Below, in pieces: positions 1 to 8,660 of a stretch of 64,000 nucleotides of DNA. The position numbers and the translations under genes were made by a program. A model generated the notes under the pieces. It was not told the origin of the DNA, ran no database searches, and saw nothing but the letters and a program-made list of their open reading frames with translations. The stretch's first letter is position 1. The number at the start of each line of letters is the position of its first letter. Source of the stretch: an uncultured Anaerolineae bacterium (GTDB taxonomy: Bacteria; Chloroflexota; Anaerolineae; Promineifilales; Promineifilaceae); contig CAJQMR010000046.1 in the NCBI GenBank assembly GCA_905479495.1, positions 1 to 64,000 on the forward strand, written 5' to 3'.

Positions 1-622
1 GTCAGAACGGCCGTGTTTTCCTGAGAGGGGTTGAAACACGGGATAAAACTCTCTCCGGGAGAGAGTGGCTTCAGTCAGAACGGCCGTGTTTTCCTGAGAG
101 GGGTTGAAACTGGGTACTTCACCTGCTTCAATGGCTGCTAAATAGGGTCAGAACGGCCGTGTTTTCCTGAGAGGGGTTGAAACTATTTCTCCTGCGTCAT
201 CTCTTTCAACATAGATAGTTGTCAGAACGGCCGTGTTTTCCTGAGAGGGGTTGAAACAGTAGATGGGCCTGAGAAGTTTCAGGTCCAGAATGTGTCAGAA
301 CGGCCGTGTTTTCCTGAGAGGGGTTGAAACTATTGTTGCTATTATTGTTCATTTTTTTGCTCCTTAGTCAGAACGGCCGTGTTTTCCTGAGAGGGGTTGA
401 AACCAACCGTGAAAGTTACCCCAACCACAACAGTGGGACGTCAGAACGGCCGTGTTTTCCTGAGAGGGGTTGAAACCTAATCCTGCTATGCAGGTCTTGT
501 TGAATATCAATTGTCAGAACGGCCGTGTTTTCCTGAGAGGGGTTGAAACGTACTGATAACTTCCAACATACCCTCTTTTGTGAGTGTCAGAACGGCCGTG
601 TTTTCCTGAGAGGGGTTGAAAC
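1..622 (+). CRISPR. CRISPR array, 9 repeats / 8 spacers, open at left edge
   Basis: Nine identical 37-nt repeats start at 1, 74, 147, 221, 294, 367, 440, 513 and 586; each begins GTCAGAACGGCCGT and ends GAGAGGGGTTGAAAC. The eight spacers are 36 nt, except the third (37 nt), and all differ. The 3' GTTGAAAC end is typical of type I/III repeats and would give the 8-nt 5' handle of crRNAs if transcribed on the + strand, placing the leader to the left, outside the window. The last repeat (586-622) is not degenerate and runs directly into a transposase remnant, so the distal end may have been cut off. No cas1/cas2 lies nearby; the only cas genes here are 48 kb away, so assignment to that system is unproven. 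The repeat contains the ACGGCCGT palindrome that is abundant throughout the window. Confidence 0.98.
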
Positions 623-974
623 GAGCTCTGTGGTCAGCCCTATGGTCATCTCGTATGGTGCAATTACTATGATCAGGGCAGTCAGTATGCCAGTTACGAT
701 TACCAGCAGCTCCTGGCCGATCATCAGGTCCAAGCGAGCATGAGCCGCCGTGGTAATTGCTACGATAACGCGCCGGTTGAAAGTTTCTTGGCCACGCTGA
801 AAGCCGAATGAGTGCGTGGCGTTGTCTATCCGTCACGAGCGCATGCTTGGGCGGAGTTGTTTTGAATACATTGAAATCTTTTATAATCGCCAGAGACTCC
901 ATTCTCAACTGGGATACCGCACTCCCGTTGAGTACGAGCTCTTGCCAACAGTCTCACAACTATATGTTCACTAA
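623..974 (+). pseudogene. IS3-family transposase (OrfB) C-terminal remnant
   Basis: Reading from 623, the frame gives the second half of an IS3-type DDE transposase: DQGSQYAS, then MSRRGNCYDNAPVESF (the catalytic Glu region), then TLKAE followed by an in-frame TGA. The same frame resumes with VRGVVYPSRAHAWAELF, and one extra T in a T-run (about 848-861) shifts it so that EYIEIFYNRQR and HSQLGYRTPVEYE are read in another frame, ending at TAA 972-974. The N-terminal two thirds are missing and the fragment starts exactly at the end of the last CRISPR repeat. It is dead. A related decayed copy lies at 43.5-44.05 kb on the other strand. Confidence 0.85.
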
Positions 975-1006
975 AACGAGGCAAGCCCATTATTGAACCC
1001 GACTGC

Positions 1007-2263
1007 TTAAATGACGGTACCATCGGGAATCACTGCGCTCTTAGGCACGATGATTAATCCTTCTCTGGACACCCAATTATCTGTTTCTGCATCCGGACGG
1101 TCGGGCAAGTGGCGGATATGTACGTCACGACCGATGCGAGCGTTCTTATCAATAATGGCATTTTCAATCACAGAGCCTGAAGCAATGCCGATATGCGGCC
1201 GTCCCACCTGTTTGTTTTTGGCACGTTCGGCCGTTTCCTCATAATAATCGGCACCCATAATAACGGATGAACGAATCGTCACATTGGGACCAATGATGCT
1301 GCGTAAGCCAATGACACTAGTGGCAATATCGGAATCATATATATGGCAGCCGTCGGCAAGCAATACTTCGTCTAGCATCGTCTTTCGAACTTCTGAAGGG
1401 GGGAGAAAACGCGGACGAGTGAAGATTTGTTGGCGTGAACCAAAAATGTTGAGTGGTGGAGTTGAAGAAGTTAGCTCCAAATTCACTTCGTAAAAGCGAC
1501 GAATTGTACCGATGTCAGCCCAGTAGCCATCATATACATAACCCATCACCCGCTTATTGTCCAGGGCGCGTGGGATAATATCGCTACCAAAATCATCGCC
1601 GGGTTCTTGTAGCATCTCATACAGCAGGTCTGTCGAAAAAACATAGATACCCATTGAGGCCATATAAGGCTTGTCAGAACCAGGCAAGCTTTCCAATCCA
1701 TCCAAAACGTCTACAGGTGGTTTCTCGGTGAAACTGATTATCTGCCCATCTTGGCTGCGCTTGAGAATACCAAAGCCAGGCGCTTCGACGGCACTAACGG
1801 GTTGGACGGCCAGGGTAATATCTGCGCCGGTTTCAACATGGTAATTGACGAAGTCGCGATAATCCATGTCGTATAAATGGTCGCCGGCCAGGATAAGAAC
1901 ATATTTAGCACGAGCGTTTTTAATCTCCACCCATTGCTGACGCACGGCGTCGGCCGTCCCCTGATACCAATCCGGTCGTTCAGCCGACTGCTCTGCCGCT
2001 AAAATTTCTACCCATCCCTTTGTAAACATATCGCGGTGATAGGTGCGCAAAATGTGTCGGTGCAGCGACACCGATTTGAACTGTGTAAGGACAGCAATCT
2101 TATTAATGCCCGCGTGCAAACAATTGCTGAGAGGAATATCAATCAGGCGGTATTTGCCAACCAAAGGTACAGCCGGTTTGGATCGTTTTTGGGTTAACGG
2201 ATACAGGCGTGAACCGCGTCCACCACCTAAAATAAGCCCTAAAACATTTGCCATATCTGCCAT
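1007..2263 (-). CDS. glgC: Glucose-1-phosphate adenylyltransferase
   Basis: ADP-glucose pyrophosphorylase makes ADP-glucose from ATP and glucose-1-phosphate, the committed step of glycogen synthesis. The 418-aa product has the nucleotidyltransferase signature GGGRGSRLYPLT followed by KRSKPAVP near the N-terminus, GTADAVRQ, the metal-binding AGDHLYDMDY and the sugar-binding FTEKP, then a C-terminal left-handed beta-helix part (IGPNVTIRSSVIMGADYYE, IENAIIDKNARIGRDV) typical of GlgC and of normal family length. I chose the ATG at 2263 because a GGAG sits 7 nt upstream; an upstream in-frame extension to 2332 has no such site and lies outside the conserved fold. Monocistronic here. Allosteric behaviour cannot be read from sequence. 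Confidence 0.95.
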   Translation of the reverse strand: MADMANVLGLILGGGRGSRLYPLTQKRSKPAVPLVGKYRLIDIPLSNCLHAGINKIAVLTQFKSVSLHRHILRTYHRDMFTKGWVEILAAEQSAERPDWYQGTADAVRQQWVEIKNARAKYVLILAGDHLYDMDYRDFVNYHVETGADITLAVQPVSAVEAPGFGILKRSQDGQIISFTEKPPVDVLDGLESLPGSDKPYMASMGIYVFSTDLLYEMLQEPGDDFGSDIIPRALDNKRVMGYVYDGYWADIGTIRRFYEVNLELTSSTPPLNIFGSRQQIFTRPRFLPPSEVRKTMLDEVLLADGCHIYDSDIATSVIGLRSIIGPNVTIRSSVIMGADYYEETAERAKNKQVGRPHIGIASGSVIENAIIDKNARIGRDVHIRHLPDRPDAETDNWVSREGLIIVPKSAVIPDGTVI

Positions 2264-2828
2264 TTTTACTCTCCTTTGGTGATTAGACAATTCACTGCCT
2301 TCATGACCCAATGCCACCTGATTATTTCCCATTTATCAACCCTGTCTTCCCGATATTGTACCGCTATCTCACTTGAACACAGTATGTTATTTCTGTTCAA
2401 CATATAGAATTCATCGCTGTTTCAAAACTAGGCTGGATTTAATTTACAAACCCTTGGTATCGCAAAAGCGGGTATTTGGAAATCTAACCATTTTGCGGTG
2501 TGACTCTGGCCGGTGTGCTGGTGCATCACCAGCACAGTTTTGCATTTGCCGTTATTTTTAGCACATATCGGAAAACGTGAATCAAGATGCGATGCTGCTA
2601 TGAACCTGATAACCTAGTGAGGCGGTTGCTAAACTGGTCACTGCAACCGTCTGTCAGAAAAACACAGGATTCAAGTTCATGTCTGATCAGCTGTAGTGCG
2701 GCAAAAAATGGATAGACAAAAGAGATAGATTGAGCTAATATAATCAATGTGGCCGCTCCTCCCCCAAACTGGCACGAGAGAAACGCGACTGGAACATGCT
2801 ATTTGCCGTTGGCCACAAGCAAATAGTG
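2264..2828. other. Intergenic region, no gene recognised
   Basis: About 565 bases between the divergent-facing start of glgC and the terminator of the polymerase operon. I see no convincing ORF or tRNA. One small inverted repeat with arms CGGTTGC and GCAACCG lies near 2622-2650 without a following T-run, so I do not call it a terminator. The glgC promoter should lie in the left part. Confidence 0.5.
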
Positions 2829-2867
2829 AAAAGAGGCAAGACTAGCGCCCGCTACCTTGCCTCTTTT
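2829..2867 (-). terminator. Intrinsic terminator of the polB-like operon
   Basis: A perfect 12-bp inverted repeat (AAAAGAGGCAAG at 2829-2840 and CTTGCCTCTTTT at 2856-2867) with a 15-nt loop begins one base after the TAA stop (2869-2871) of the polymerase-like gene. Read on the minus strand the stem ends in TTTT. It may work in both directions. Confidence 0.8.
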
Positions 2868-2868
2868 G

Positions 2869-5169
2869 TTATGCTACTGATCGGTTTTTAACGGCCAACT
2901 CCAATTCGTAAATAAAGACACAGGGATTTACCTGATAACAGGCCAGTGGCAGTTGCCAAGCTTCAGCGAACAGTATCTGTTGTAGTTCCGTCTCATCTAT
3001 CCCGAGCGGCTGCAAAATTGCACTGGCAGCACGCAACAGTAAGGTAGTGTAGCGGTCTATGTCTAACAGGGCTGGCTCCACCCCTACCTGCAAGTCCCAG
3101 GCATGAACAACAGCTTTCCCACGAACATACCAGAAACGCAGCCGCTGCCCCGGTCGGCGCGGTTTGCCGATAGCCGCCAATTGCATGGCTGCTCGGCAAG
3201 CAGGGGAAGGGGTGCGATATGATTCAATCTCCCGACTCAGCCGCTGCGAGACTAATAGCTGTTCCAGGGGGATACGGCCGTTTTTTAGGTCAGCAACTTG
3301 CTGGCGGAGGATGGTAATCAGGTCAGGAATGGCAGTAGTCAAAGAATGGCTGTTTGGGACTTTTGCCAATCGTTTAATGAGTTCCAGCTGCATCTGAGCA
3401 ATCCAGGGGGGTGTATCTTGCCGCCGCGTTTCAATCCCTCGCGTCTTAATTTCCCCGCTTTGGAATACGCCAAAGTAACGATTGGCCACCGGCACGCGCT
3501 CGTCTAATCGTGAGGGCAGGAAAGCTACCCATTTGTAAATGCCCTCCAGGGCAATGGGCAAACCGGTCCGTTCCGTGATCTCGTCCAGCAACGGCCGTAC
3601 CTGCTCTGTCTGGTTTATCCCTGGCTTCTTCACCCACAGCCCATCAACATACATATGCAGCACCGTGTAGCCCAAATCCTCTGCCGTTTCCTTGGCTCGC
3701 AGCAAACATTCCCGGCCATAGGCCGTCACCGCTTCGTGGGATTCAATCCGGCCGAAGCGGGCGTTTTTGTAGCCCAAGTAGCCAAAGCAAACGACCAGTA
3801 GCCACTTCAGCGCCGCAGCCCGCGCCTTCAGCGCCGGGTAGCGGCAGTCCAGCAGGGTAAGAGTAGCCAATTGTTCCTTAATGGCGATGCGCTTGACCAG
3901 CAACGGCCGTAACGTGCGCGGCACCAACCCCACTCGCGATAAATCTACCGGTACGTCCAGCTCGGGAATCTGTTCACTCGTCTCGTTTTCAACACCTACA
4001 GTCTCCGGTGAAACGTTAAAACGGACCATGATGCTAGGATACATGGAGACAAAATCTATCTCTACGACGTCCTCATGCAGGCCGATGGTAGGTTGGTAAA
4101 CCAGGCCACCCCGATCAGATCGAATGAGTTGAGCGGCCGTTTTGAACCCCTCTGCCTGTTGTTTCTGATAAGGCACCAAAATGCCGCGCCGCAGTGCCTC
4201 CTGCATTTGCAGCGCCGTGACGCCAGAGCCAGGCGATTTGCGGGCAATCTCCTGCACCGGCAGCCCGGTCACCCGCGCCTGCTCAAAAACACCGTGCAGG
4301 CCATACTCCTCGTACATCATGGCATTGCGCTGGTCGATGTGGTAACGGCCGTAAAGATGTACCTGTTGCCCCCGGTAGACCACCTGACCGTAGGTAAAGT
4401 AGCTGTTTTCCTGCCGGTGAATCACCGACTTGCCCACATCCCGGTTGAGATTGAACCAGTCTGCCCCAAACTCACTGGCCGCTTTCAATAGCAACGGCAG
4501 AAGCCAGGTGTCACCAAAACGGGTCAGAACCACATCTGGGTCTGAACGCTTCACGGCAGCGTTCAGACTGACCAACAACAGATGAATGGGCTGTAAATCG
4601 AAACGGCGGCGGGAACGGCCGTCATCCAGCCACAAAAAAGTTGGCTCACGATGTGCCGGGTCTTCATCCGGTTCGATGGTCAAGATACGCAGCGGTGGCT
4701 GGCTAGGGGCTACATCCCAGCGGGATTCAAGCGGAGCGATGTGCTGGATACGGCCGTTTTCATCCACCGCCACCTCACAGTGGCAAAGGGGGAAGATGTC
4801 AAAAACGGCCGCATACCGTAGCCCCAGCGGGATGTCGGCATCATAGTAAGTCAGGTCAGGAAAGCGGCGCACTGCCTGGCGAAACAAGCGGGGCTGTAAG
4901 GCTGGATTTGCTACTTCAACGGCCAAAATGTCTAGTGGCCCGGCAAACAAATCCTCGCGCACCATGCGCGCCAGCTGCACGCTGATAGGCTGACTTCTCA
5001 AAAAGCGCCACAACTCTCGCAGCCGGGGAAACGACCCGTGAGCATAGAAGGTAATGGGGAAATTCTGGCACAGCCGACGGCGGCTGCCGTCTTCATCTAA
5101 CAACCACAGCACCAGCCCATCGGCTTCATCCGCATACAAATCCAGCAGCCAGCCGCGATGTTCATTCAT
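2869..5169 (-). CDS. Family B DNA polymerase-like protein, degenerate active-site motifs
   Basis: This 766-aa protein has the layout of family B polymerases: an N-terminal part, a 3'-5' exonuclease-like region and a palm/fingers region. Motif A is intact (DFVSMYPSIM, about residue 373) and motif B keeps its Lys (KWLLVVCFGYLGY, about 456). Motif C is YVDGLW (about 505) instead of YxDTD, so the second Asp, normally a metal ligand, is replaced by Leu. The exonuclease DIE is TIE, with a partly kept second motif (RFGDTW). It may be a specialised translesion or structural polymerase, or inactive. The ATG at 5169 overlaps the stop of the upstream coiled-coil gene by 8 nt, implying translational coupling; the longer frame upstream is only a shadow of that gene. 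Last gene of an operon with RecA-like and LuxR-type genes. Family assignment is firm, activity is not. Confidence 0.8.
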   Translation of the reverse strand: MNEHRGWLLDLYADEADGLVLWLLDEDGSRRRLCQNFPITFYAHGSFPRLRELWRFLRSQPISVQLARMVREDLFAGPLDILAVEVANPALQPRLFRQAVRRFPDLTYYDADIPLGLRYAAVFDIFPLCHCEVAVDENGRIQHIAPLESRWDVAPSQPPLRILTIEPDEDPAHREPTFLWLDDGRSRRRFDLQPIHLLLVSLNAAVKRSDPDVVLTRFGDTWLLPLLLKAASEFGADWFNLNRDVGKSVIHRQENSYFTYGQVVYRGQQVHLYGRYHIDQRNAMMYEEYGLHGVFEQARVTGLPVQEIARKSPGSGVTALQMQEALRRGILVPYQKQQAEGFKTAAQLIRSDRGGLVYQPTIGLHEDVVEIDFVSMYPSIMVRFNVSPETVGVENETSEQIPELDVPVDLSRVGLVPRTLRPLLVKRIAIKEQLATLTLLDCRYPALKARAAALKWLLVVCFGYLGYKNARFGRIESHEAVTAYGRECLLRAKETAEDLGYTVLHMYVDGLWVKKPGINQTEQVRPLLDEITERTGLPIALEGIYKWVAFLPSRLDERVPVANRYFGVFQSGEIKTRGIETRRQDTPPWIAQMQLELIKRLAKVPNSHSLTTAIPDLITILRQQVADLKNGRIPLEQLLVSQRLSREIESYRTPSPACRAAMQLAAIGKPRRPGQRLRFWYVRGKAVVHAWDLQVGVEPALLDIDRYTTLLLRAASAILQPLGIDETELQQILFAEAWQLPLACYQVNPCVFIYELELAVKNRSVA

Positions 5170-5407
5170 TGATCTGGCGCTGCAATTCGTCGATTTTCTT
5201 TTGCTGCTCCACCAGCATGGCCAGCAAGACCGCTTCAAAGGGCAGGGCATGGTTGGCTTGAGAGATAGCGGCCGTATGCAGCCGAGCGGCGGCAAAGAGG
5301 GCGTCAAAGTGGCGCTGATCTTCCCGGCGCAGGGTGCGGCGAAAGTTGCCAAAGGCGGTTTGCTCTTGCTGGATGAGTTGGTTGGTGGTTTGCAGCGTGC
5401 GGCCCAT
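5162..5407 (-). CDS. Small coiled-coil protein
   Basis: An 81-aa acidic/polar protein with a C-terminal heptad-like segment (LVEQQKKIDELQRQI) suggesting a coiled coil. The start has a good ribosome binding site (AGGAG 6 nt upstream of ATG at 5407), and the stop overlaps the start of the polymerase-like gene by 8 nt. I recognise no family. The position between a RecA-like protein and a PolB-like protein suggests an accessory or bridging subunit of the same complex, which is inference from gene order only. Confidence 0.7.
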   Translation of the reverse strand: MGRTLQTTNQLIQQEQTAFGNFRRTLRREDQRHFDALFAAARLHTAAISQANHALPFEAVLLAMLVEQQKKIDELQRQINE

Positions 5408-5430
5408 TGAATTCTCCTAAAGCAAAATGG

Positions 5431-6066
5431 TTAAAACAGGCTAGGTTGGGAAACGGCCGTTTCCAGCGGTTCCCGTACAAAGTGATGCGTAGCGGCGTTC
5501 AAGACCAATTCCATCAAGATAGTGCGGTCAGTCTGCTGCTGCGGAAACGGCCGTATCGAGACCACCACCGGAGCCAGATGGCACAATCGCTGTAATTGCA
5601 CAATGGCAAGGCGAAGCAGTCGCACGCTTTCCCCCAGGTCGATGCTTTCATCACCAAAGGTGGCCAGTAAATCTAGAACAAGGATGGGGGCTGGGGAAAC
5701 GGCCGTTTCTTCCAGCAGCGTCACCATTTGGTAGCAGGTAAAGGCGCGAGCCAAAAGGATACGGTTGAGCGTCTCATCCAACTGCACCGTCTGCCGTCGA
5801 ATATATCTGGCCACAAACAACGCATTGTAACTGTTGCCACCATCTAACACTCGCATGGCACCATTCAGTGCGAGCTTGGCTGAGAGTGCCAACATCTGTA
5901 ACCGTTCGGCATGTGGGCCAATGATCAAACCTAATTCATCTGTGGCCACTGAATTAGCCACGGTTGCGCATAGTTCGGGAAGCAAGGACATGCTGCCACG
6001 ATAACAGCTGCTCGGTATGGCAACAATCGGCTTTTGGGTGATTGAGGGGTGAAATAAGGGTGTCAC
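5431..6066 (-). CDS. RecA/ImuA-like protein lacking a Walker A motif
   Basis: 211 aa with the outline of a RecA-fold ATPase: a beta strand LGLIIGP where the P-loop should be but followed by HAERLQML instead of GKT/S, then MRVLDGGNSYNALFVARYIRR, and a Walker B-like strand PILVLDLLATFGDE. Such P-loop-less RecA paralogues (ImuA/SulA-like) act as partners of translesion polymerases, and this gene lies in one operon with a PolB-like protein, 23 nt before the coiled-coil gene. The GTG at 6066 is the longest start, 11 nt after the LuxR gene; the in-frame ATG at 5991 (MSLLPELC) is a real alternative. Fold assignment is by eye and moderate; the ImuA analogy is inference. Confidence 0.6.
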   Translation of the reverse strand: MTPLFHPSITQKPIVAIPSSCYRGSMSLLPELCATVANSVATDELGLIIGPHAERLQMLALSAKLALNGAMRVLDGGNSYNALFVARYIRRQTVQLDETLNRILLARAFTCYQMVTLLEETAVSPAPILVLDLLATFGDESIDLGESVRLLRLAIVQLQRLCHLAPVVVSIRPFPQQQTDRTILMELVLNAATHHFVREPLETAVSQPSLF

Positions 6067-6077
6067 CCCACGGGTGA

Positions 6078-6533
6078 TTACCGCATATCTGGATAGGTAT
6101 GTGGGGAGGAATCTAAATGTGGGTCTTGCTTGCGCCAGTCTGAAAAATCCCAGGAAACCAGAATTATTTGCAGCTCTCTTTTACTGCCAACATCAAAGGT
6201 CTGTAATACTTGTCTTAGATGGGTTTTGACCGTGTTGACGGAAATGGACATCTTCTGCGCAATTTCCATATTGCTATGGCCCAGACAGGCATAAGCAGCC
6301 GTGTCTTGCTGTCTTGGTGTGAGGCTTTCCCAGCGCAGCAAATTGTCATTGGTAACATAGTGCTCACCAATGGCAAAAGAAAGCAGCCGGTTTACCGTTT
6401 CCGGGAGTGATAAGCTCTCTTCATGGGCGATATCTTCAATTAGGGGAATGAGGTTGGGGTCAATTTCGGCAAAGTTTTCTGGCCGAATGTAGCCGTTGTG
6501 CTTAAGGAAATTATCAAGAAGTTGTGGGGACAT
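6078..6533 (-). CDS. LuxR-type HTH transcriptional regulator
   Basis: 151 aa. The C-terminal half is a LuxR/GerE helix-turn-helix: LTPRQQDTAAYACLGHSNME, then IAQKMSISVNTVKTHLRQVL. The N-terminal ~70 residues are helical and not a receiver domain, so it is not a classical response regulator. First gene of the operon with the RecA-like, coiled-coil and PolB-like genes, presumably controlling it. GAGG lies 5 nt before the ATG. Upstream, at 6594-6605, is a GAATGCATGTTC element discussed as a possible damage box. Confidence 0.85.
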   Translation of the reverse strand: MSPQLLDNFLKHNGYIRPENFAEIDPNLIPLIEDIAHEESLSLPETVNRLLSFAIGEHYVTNDNLLRWESLTPRQQDTAAYACLGHSNMEIAQKMSISVNTVKTHLRQVLQTFDVGSKRELQIILVSWDFSDWRKQDPHLDSSPHTYPDMR

Positions 6534-7245
6534 ACAAACCTCACAAGGATTAGGACAGCAGTGCGCCTACTGCTACCTGTTGCTTTAGAATTAGAATGCA
6601 TGTTCCATACCCAGTGGATCGGGACTATATCACAAGGAGTTTAATACCTGTTGTGAATGGAGCGTGAATAATAACAACTCGACTCTGGCAAAAAATTCTC
6701 AGGAGCATTCCAACGAATTTAATTCGCTTAAAGTGGGAACTATAAGCGGGTAAAATGGACATGGAGCGACTCGTGAGTAGGATAGTTATAAATTAACCTA
6801 CCGATTCCAACAGGAGTACGCCCTAGGCTTACCCGTATTTCACACAATTCCGACCGTTTGCATTCATTGGTAACACCACACTAAAGTGTGGTTGAACATT
6901 AAAAACGGCAAAATTGGCAAAAACAGGCTCGTTGTGCTACGGGAAAGTTCACAGAAACCAAAACCATGCACACCCTCATTTAGATCATTTGCAGAGCCCC
7001 CTGATTTTGTGCATGGTAAAGATTGCGTATAAACATTATAACGCAGTGCGTAAGGGACATCGTAATATTTTTCGGTTATAAAATGACATTGTTTGCAGGA
7101 GAAGGGGAGAAGCGATCTGTTGGCTGAACCTGGCCTCGCTTTTCTGCTTAGGCCCAAACAAATTTTCAAGGGGAGCCAGTCACGGATTTCGGGCGCCGCC
7201 CACATTCCGTGATAATCGGGGAGCTTCCCTTAACTGGACATCACA
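6534..7245. other. Divergent regulatory region, no gene recognised
   Basis: About 710 bases between two divergent regulatory operons. ORFs here (for example 6864-7205 on the minus strand) have no family resemblance, no good ribosome binding site and odd composition, so I leave them out. The region contains a perfect palindrome at 6875-6892 and must hold the promoters of both operons. Confidence 0.5.
6875..6892. promoter_or_regulatory. Perfect palindrome, possible operator
   Basis: ACCACACT at 6875-6882, a 2-nt AA centre, and AGTGTGGT at 6885-6892 form an 8-bp perfect dyad in the divergent intergenic region. No T-run follows, so an operator is more likely than a terminator. The binding protein is unknown; candidates are the LuxR-type proteins on either side. 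Confidence 0.4.
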
Positions 7246-7953
7246 ATGAAAACACCTGTCGCAATAGTGATCATCGATGATCACGCGCTGATCCGACATG
7301 CTATACGCAGCCTGGTGGCGGCACGGCCCAATCTGCGCCTGGTAGGGGAAGGGGATACGGGCGAACACCTGTTTGCGCTGACAAGCGAGTACCGGCCAGA
7401 TGTGGTCATTCTGGATTTGAATATGCCCCACCACAAAACAGAAGACGGCAGCCCGCAGCGGTTTCAGGCGCTGCCGGAATTGGTGCGGCTGCGGCGTGCC
7501 CATCCGCAAACGGCCGTTATTATTCTCTCAGAACATCTGGTGCCGGCTTTGGTACACGAAGCGATGATCAGCGGCGTCAAAGGGTACATTCTCAAAAGCG
7601 ACGACCTGTCGCTTAGCCTACCGGAAACCATCGACATCGTTAGTCAAGGTGGCATTTTCTTCTCTCAAGGCGTGCAGCAAGAACTGTTTGGCACAGCCGG
7701 CGCTTTTGAGCCGCCGCTGCTGACACCGCGCCAGAAAGAGATGCTGGCCGTCATCGCCGCCGCGCCCAACGACAGCTATGCCCAGCACGCCGCCAAGCTG
7801 GGCATCCAGACCTCATCCTTTAAGAACCAGCTGGACAAAATCTTCAAAAAATTGGACGTGAACAACCTCACTGCCTGCATGATTCGCTGCCACCAGCTGG
7901 GGATCATCAGCCTTGATGCCGCCGCCGCAGGGGAGACGGATTATTACGCATGA
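7246..7953 (+). CDS. NarL/LuxR-family response regulator
   Basis: 235 aa: an N-terminal receiver domain (IIDDHALIRHAI, phosphoacceptor in DVVILDLNMP, conserved Lys in YILKSDD) and a C-terminal LuxR HTH-like domain (LTPRQKEMLAVIAAAPND, KLGIQTSSFKNQLDKIFKKL). The HTH is more divergent than usual and shares its style with the next gene and with the regulator at 15.3 kb. Its stop overlaps the following regulator (ATGA-type), so the two are co-translated. Neighbouring kinase at 9957 is the likely partner. Ribosome binding site is weak. Confidence 0.9.
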   Translation: MKTPVAIVIIDDHALIRHAIRSLVAARPNLRLVGEGDTGEHLFALTSEYRPDVVILDLNMPHHKTEDGSPQRFQALPELVRLRRAHPQTAVIILSEHLVPALVHEAMISGVKGYILKSDDLSLSLPETIDIVSQGGIFFSQGVQQELFGTAGAFEPPLLTPRQKEMLAVIAAAPNDSYAQHAAKLGIQTSSFKNQLDKIFKKLDVNNLTACMIRCHQLGIISLDAAAAGETDYYA

Positions 7954-8660
7954 AGCCGATCACCGTTGTCACGCTGGACGATCATCACCTGGTGCGCGAA
8001 GGCATTCGCCGGCTGCTGGATGAAGACCCCATGTTGGAGCTGGTCGGGGAGGGGTGGGCCGGCGAGCAGTTGGAGCCGCTCCTGGCGCAGCACCAGCCAG
8101 ACGTGCTGCTGCTGGATGTGGGCATGCCCCAATCGGCGGCCGAACCGGCCGACCCGGGTGAAAATGCCTTTCGCCTGCTGCCGGCGTTGGCCGGGCTGCA
8201 GCAGCGCTATCCCGACGTGCGCGTGATTATCGTCTCCCAATACGAATCGCAGGTCCTGATTGAAAGCGCCATCGAGTTCGGCGTGTGCGGCTACCTGCTG
8301 AAGGGCGACATCTTTTCGCGTTATCTGGCCGACGCCATCCGCGCGGTGAAGCGCGGCGAGCGCTACTTTTCCGAAGGCATCAGCCGGCGGCTAGCCGCAC
8401 CGGACGACCGGGGCGAGATACAGCTGACGCGACGGCAGCGGGAAGTGTTGCAGGCCATCGCCGCCGCTCCGCAGCTGACGTACGCGCAGCATGCCGATCG
8501 CCTTGGCATTTCAGAGCACACTATTTCTCACCACTTGCGCCAGATTTTTGCCCGGCTGGCGGTGAGCAACCTGACGGCGGCCATTGTCACTGCCGCCCGC
8601 CTGGGCCTGATAACCCTCGATGAACGAGAAACGGACAGCCGGGAGCCGCAGGTGAGATAG
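7950..8660 (+). CDS. NarL/LuxR-family response regulator
   Basis: 236 aa with receiver domain (LDDHHLVREGIRRLL, phosphoacceptor in DVLLLDVGMP, Lys in YLLKGD) and LuxR HTH (LTRRQREVLQAIAAAPQ, RLGISEHTISHHLRQIFARL). ATG overlaps the stop of the preceding regulator by 4 nt. Likely target of the HisKA_3-type kinase encoded downstream, in the same order as ComA relative to ComP systems although the order of genes is permuted. A long imperfect hairpin follows (arms GCAGGCC near 8661 and GGCCTGC near 8711) without a T-run. Confidence 0.92.
   Translation: MKPITVVTLDDHHLVREGIRRLLDEDPMLELVGEGWAGEQLEPLLAQHQPDVLLLDVGMPQSAAEPADPGENAFRLLPALAGLQQRYPDVRVIIVSQYESQVLIESAIEFGVCGYLLKGDIFSRYLADAIRAVKRGERYFSEGISRRLAAPDDRGEIQLTRRQREVLQAIAAAPQLTYAQHADRLGISEHTISHHLRQIFARLAVSNLTAAIVTAARLGLITLDERETDSREPQVR

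Noticed and set aside
1..622. Assigning the CRISPR array to the III-D operon at 48.9-63.4 kb
   Set aside because: They are 48 kb apart, no cas1/cas2 or leader is visible, and the array is open at the left edge where another cas locus may lie. Compatibility of the repeat with this Cas6 cannot be judged from sequence alone.
2264..2828. tRNA or small RNA in the glgC-polB intergenic region
   Set aside because: I tried to fold the GGCGGTTGC...GCAACCG part as a tRNA arm; no cloverleaf or T-loop sequence follows.
6864..7205. Minus-strand ORF of 113 codons
   Set aside because: No ribosome binding site, no recognisable domain, lies in a divergent regulatory region and overlaps a palindrome.
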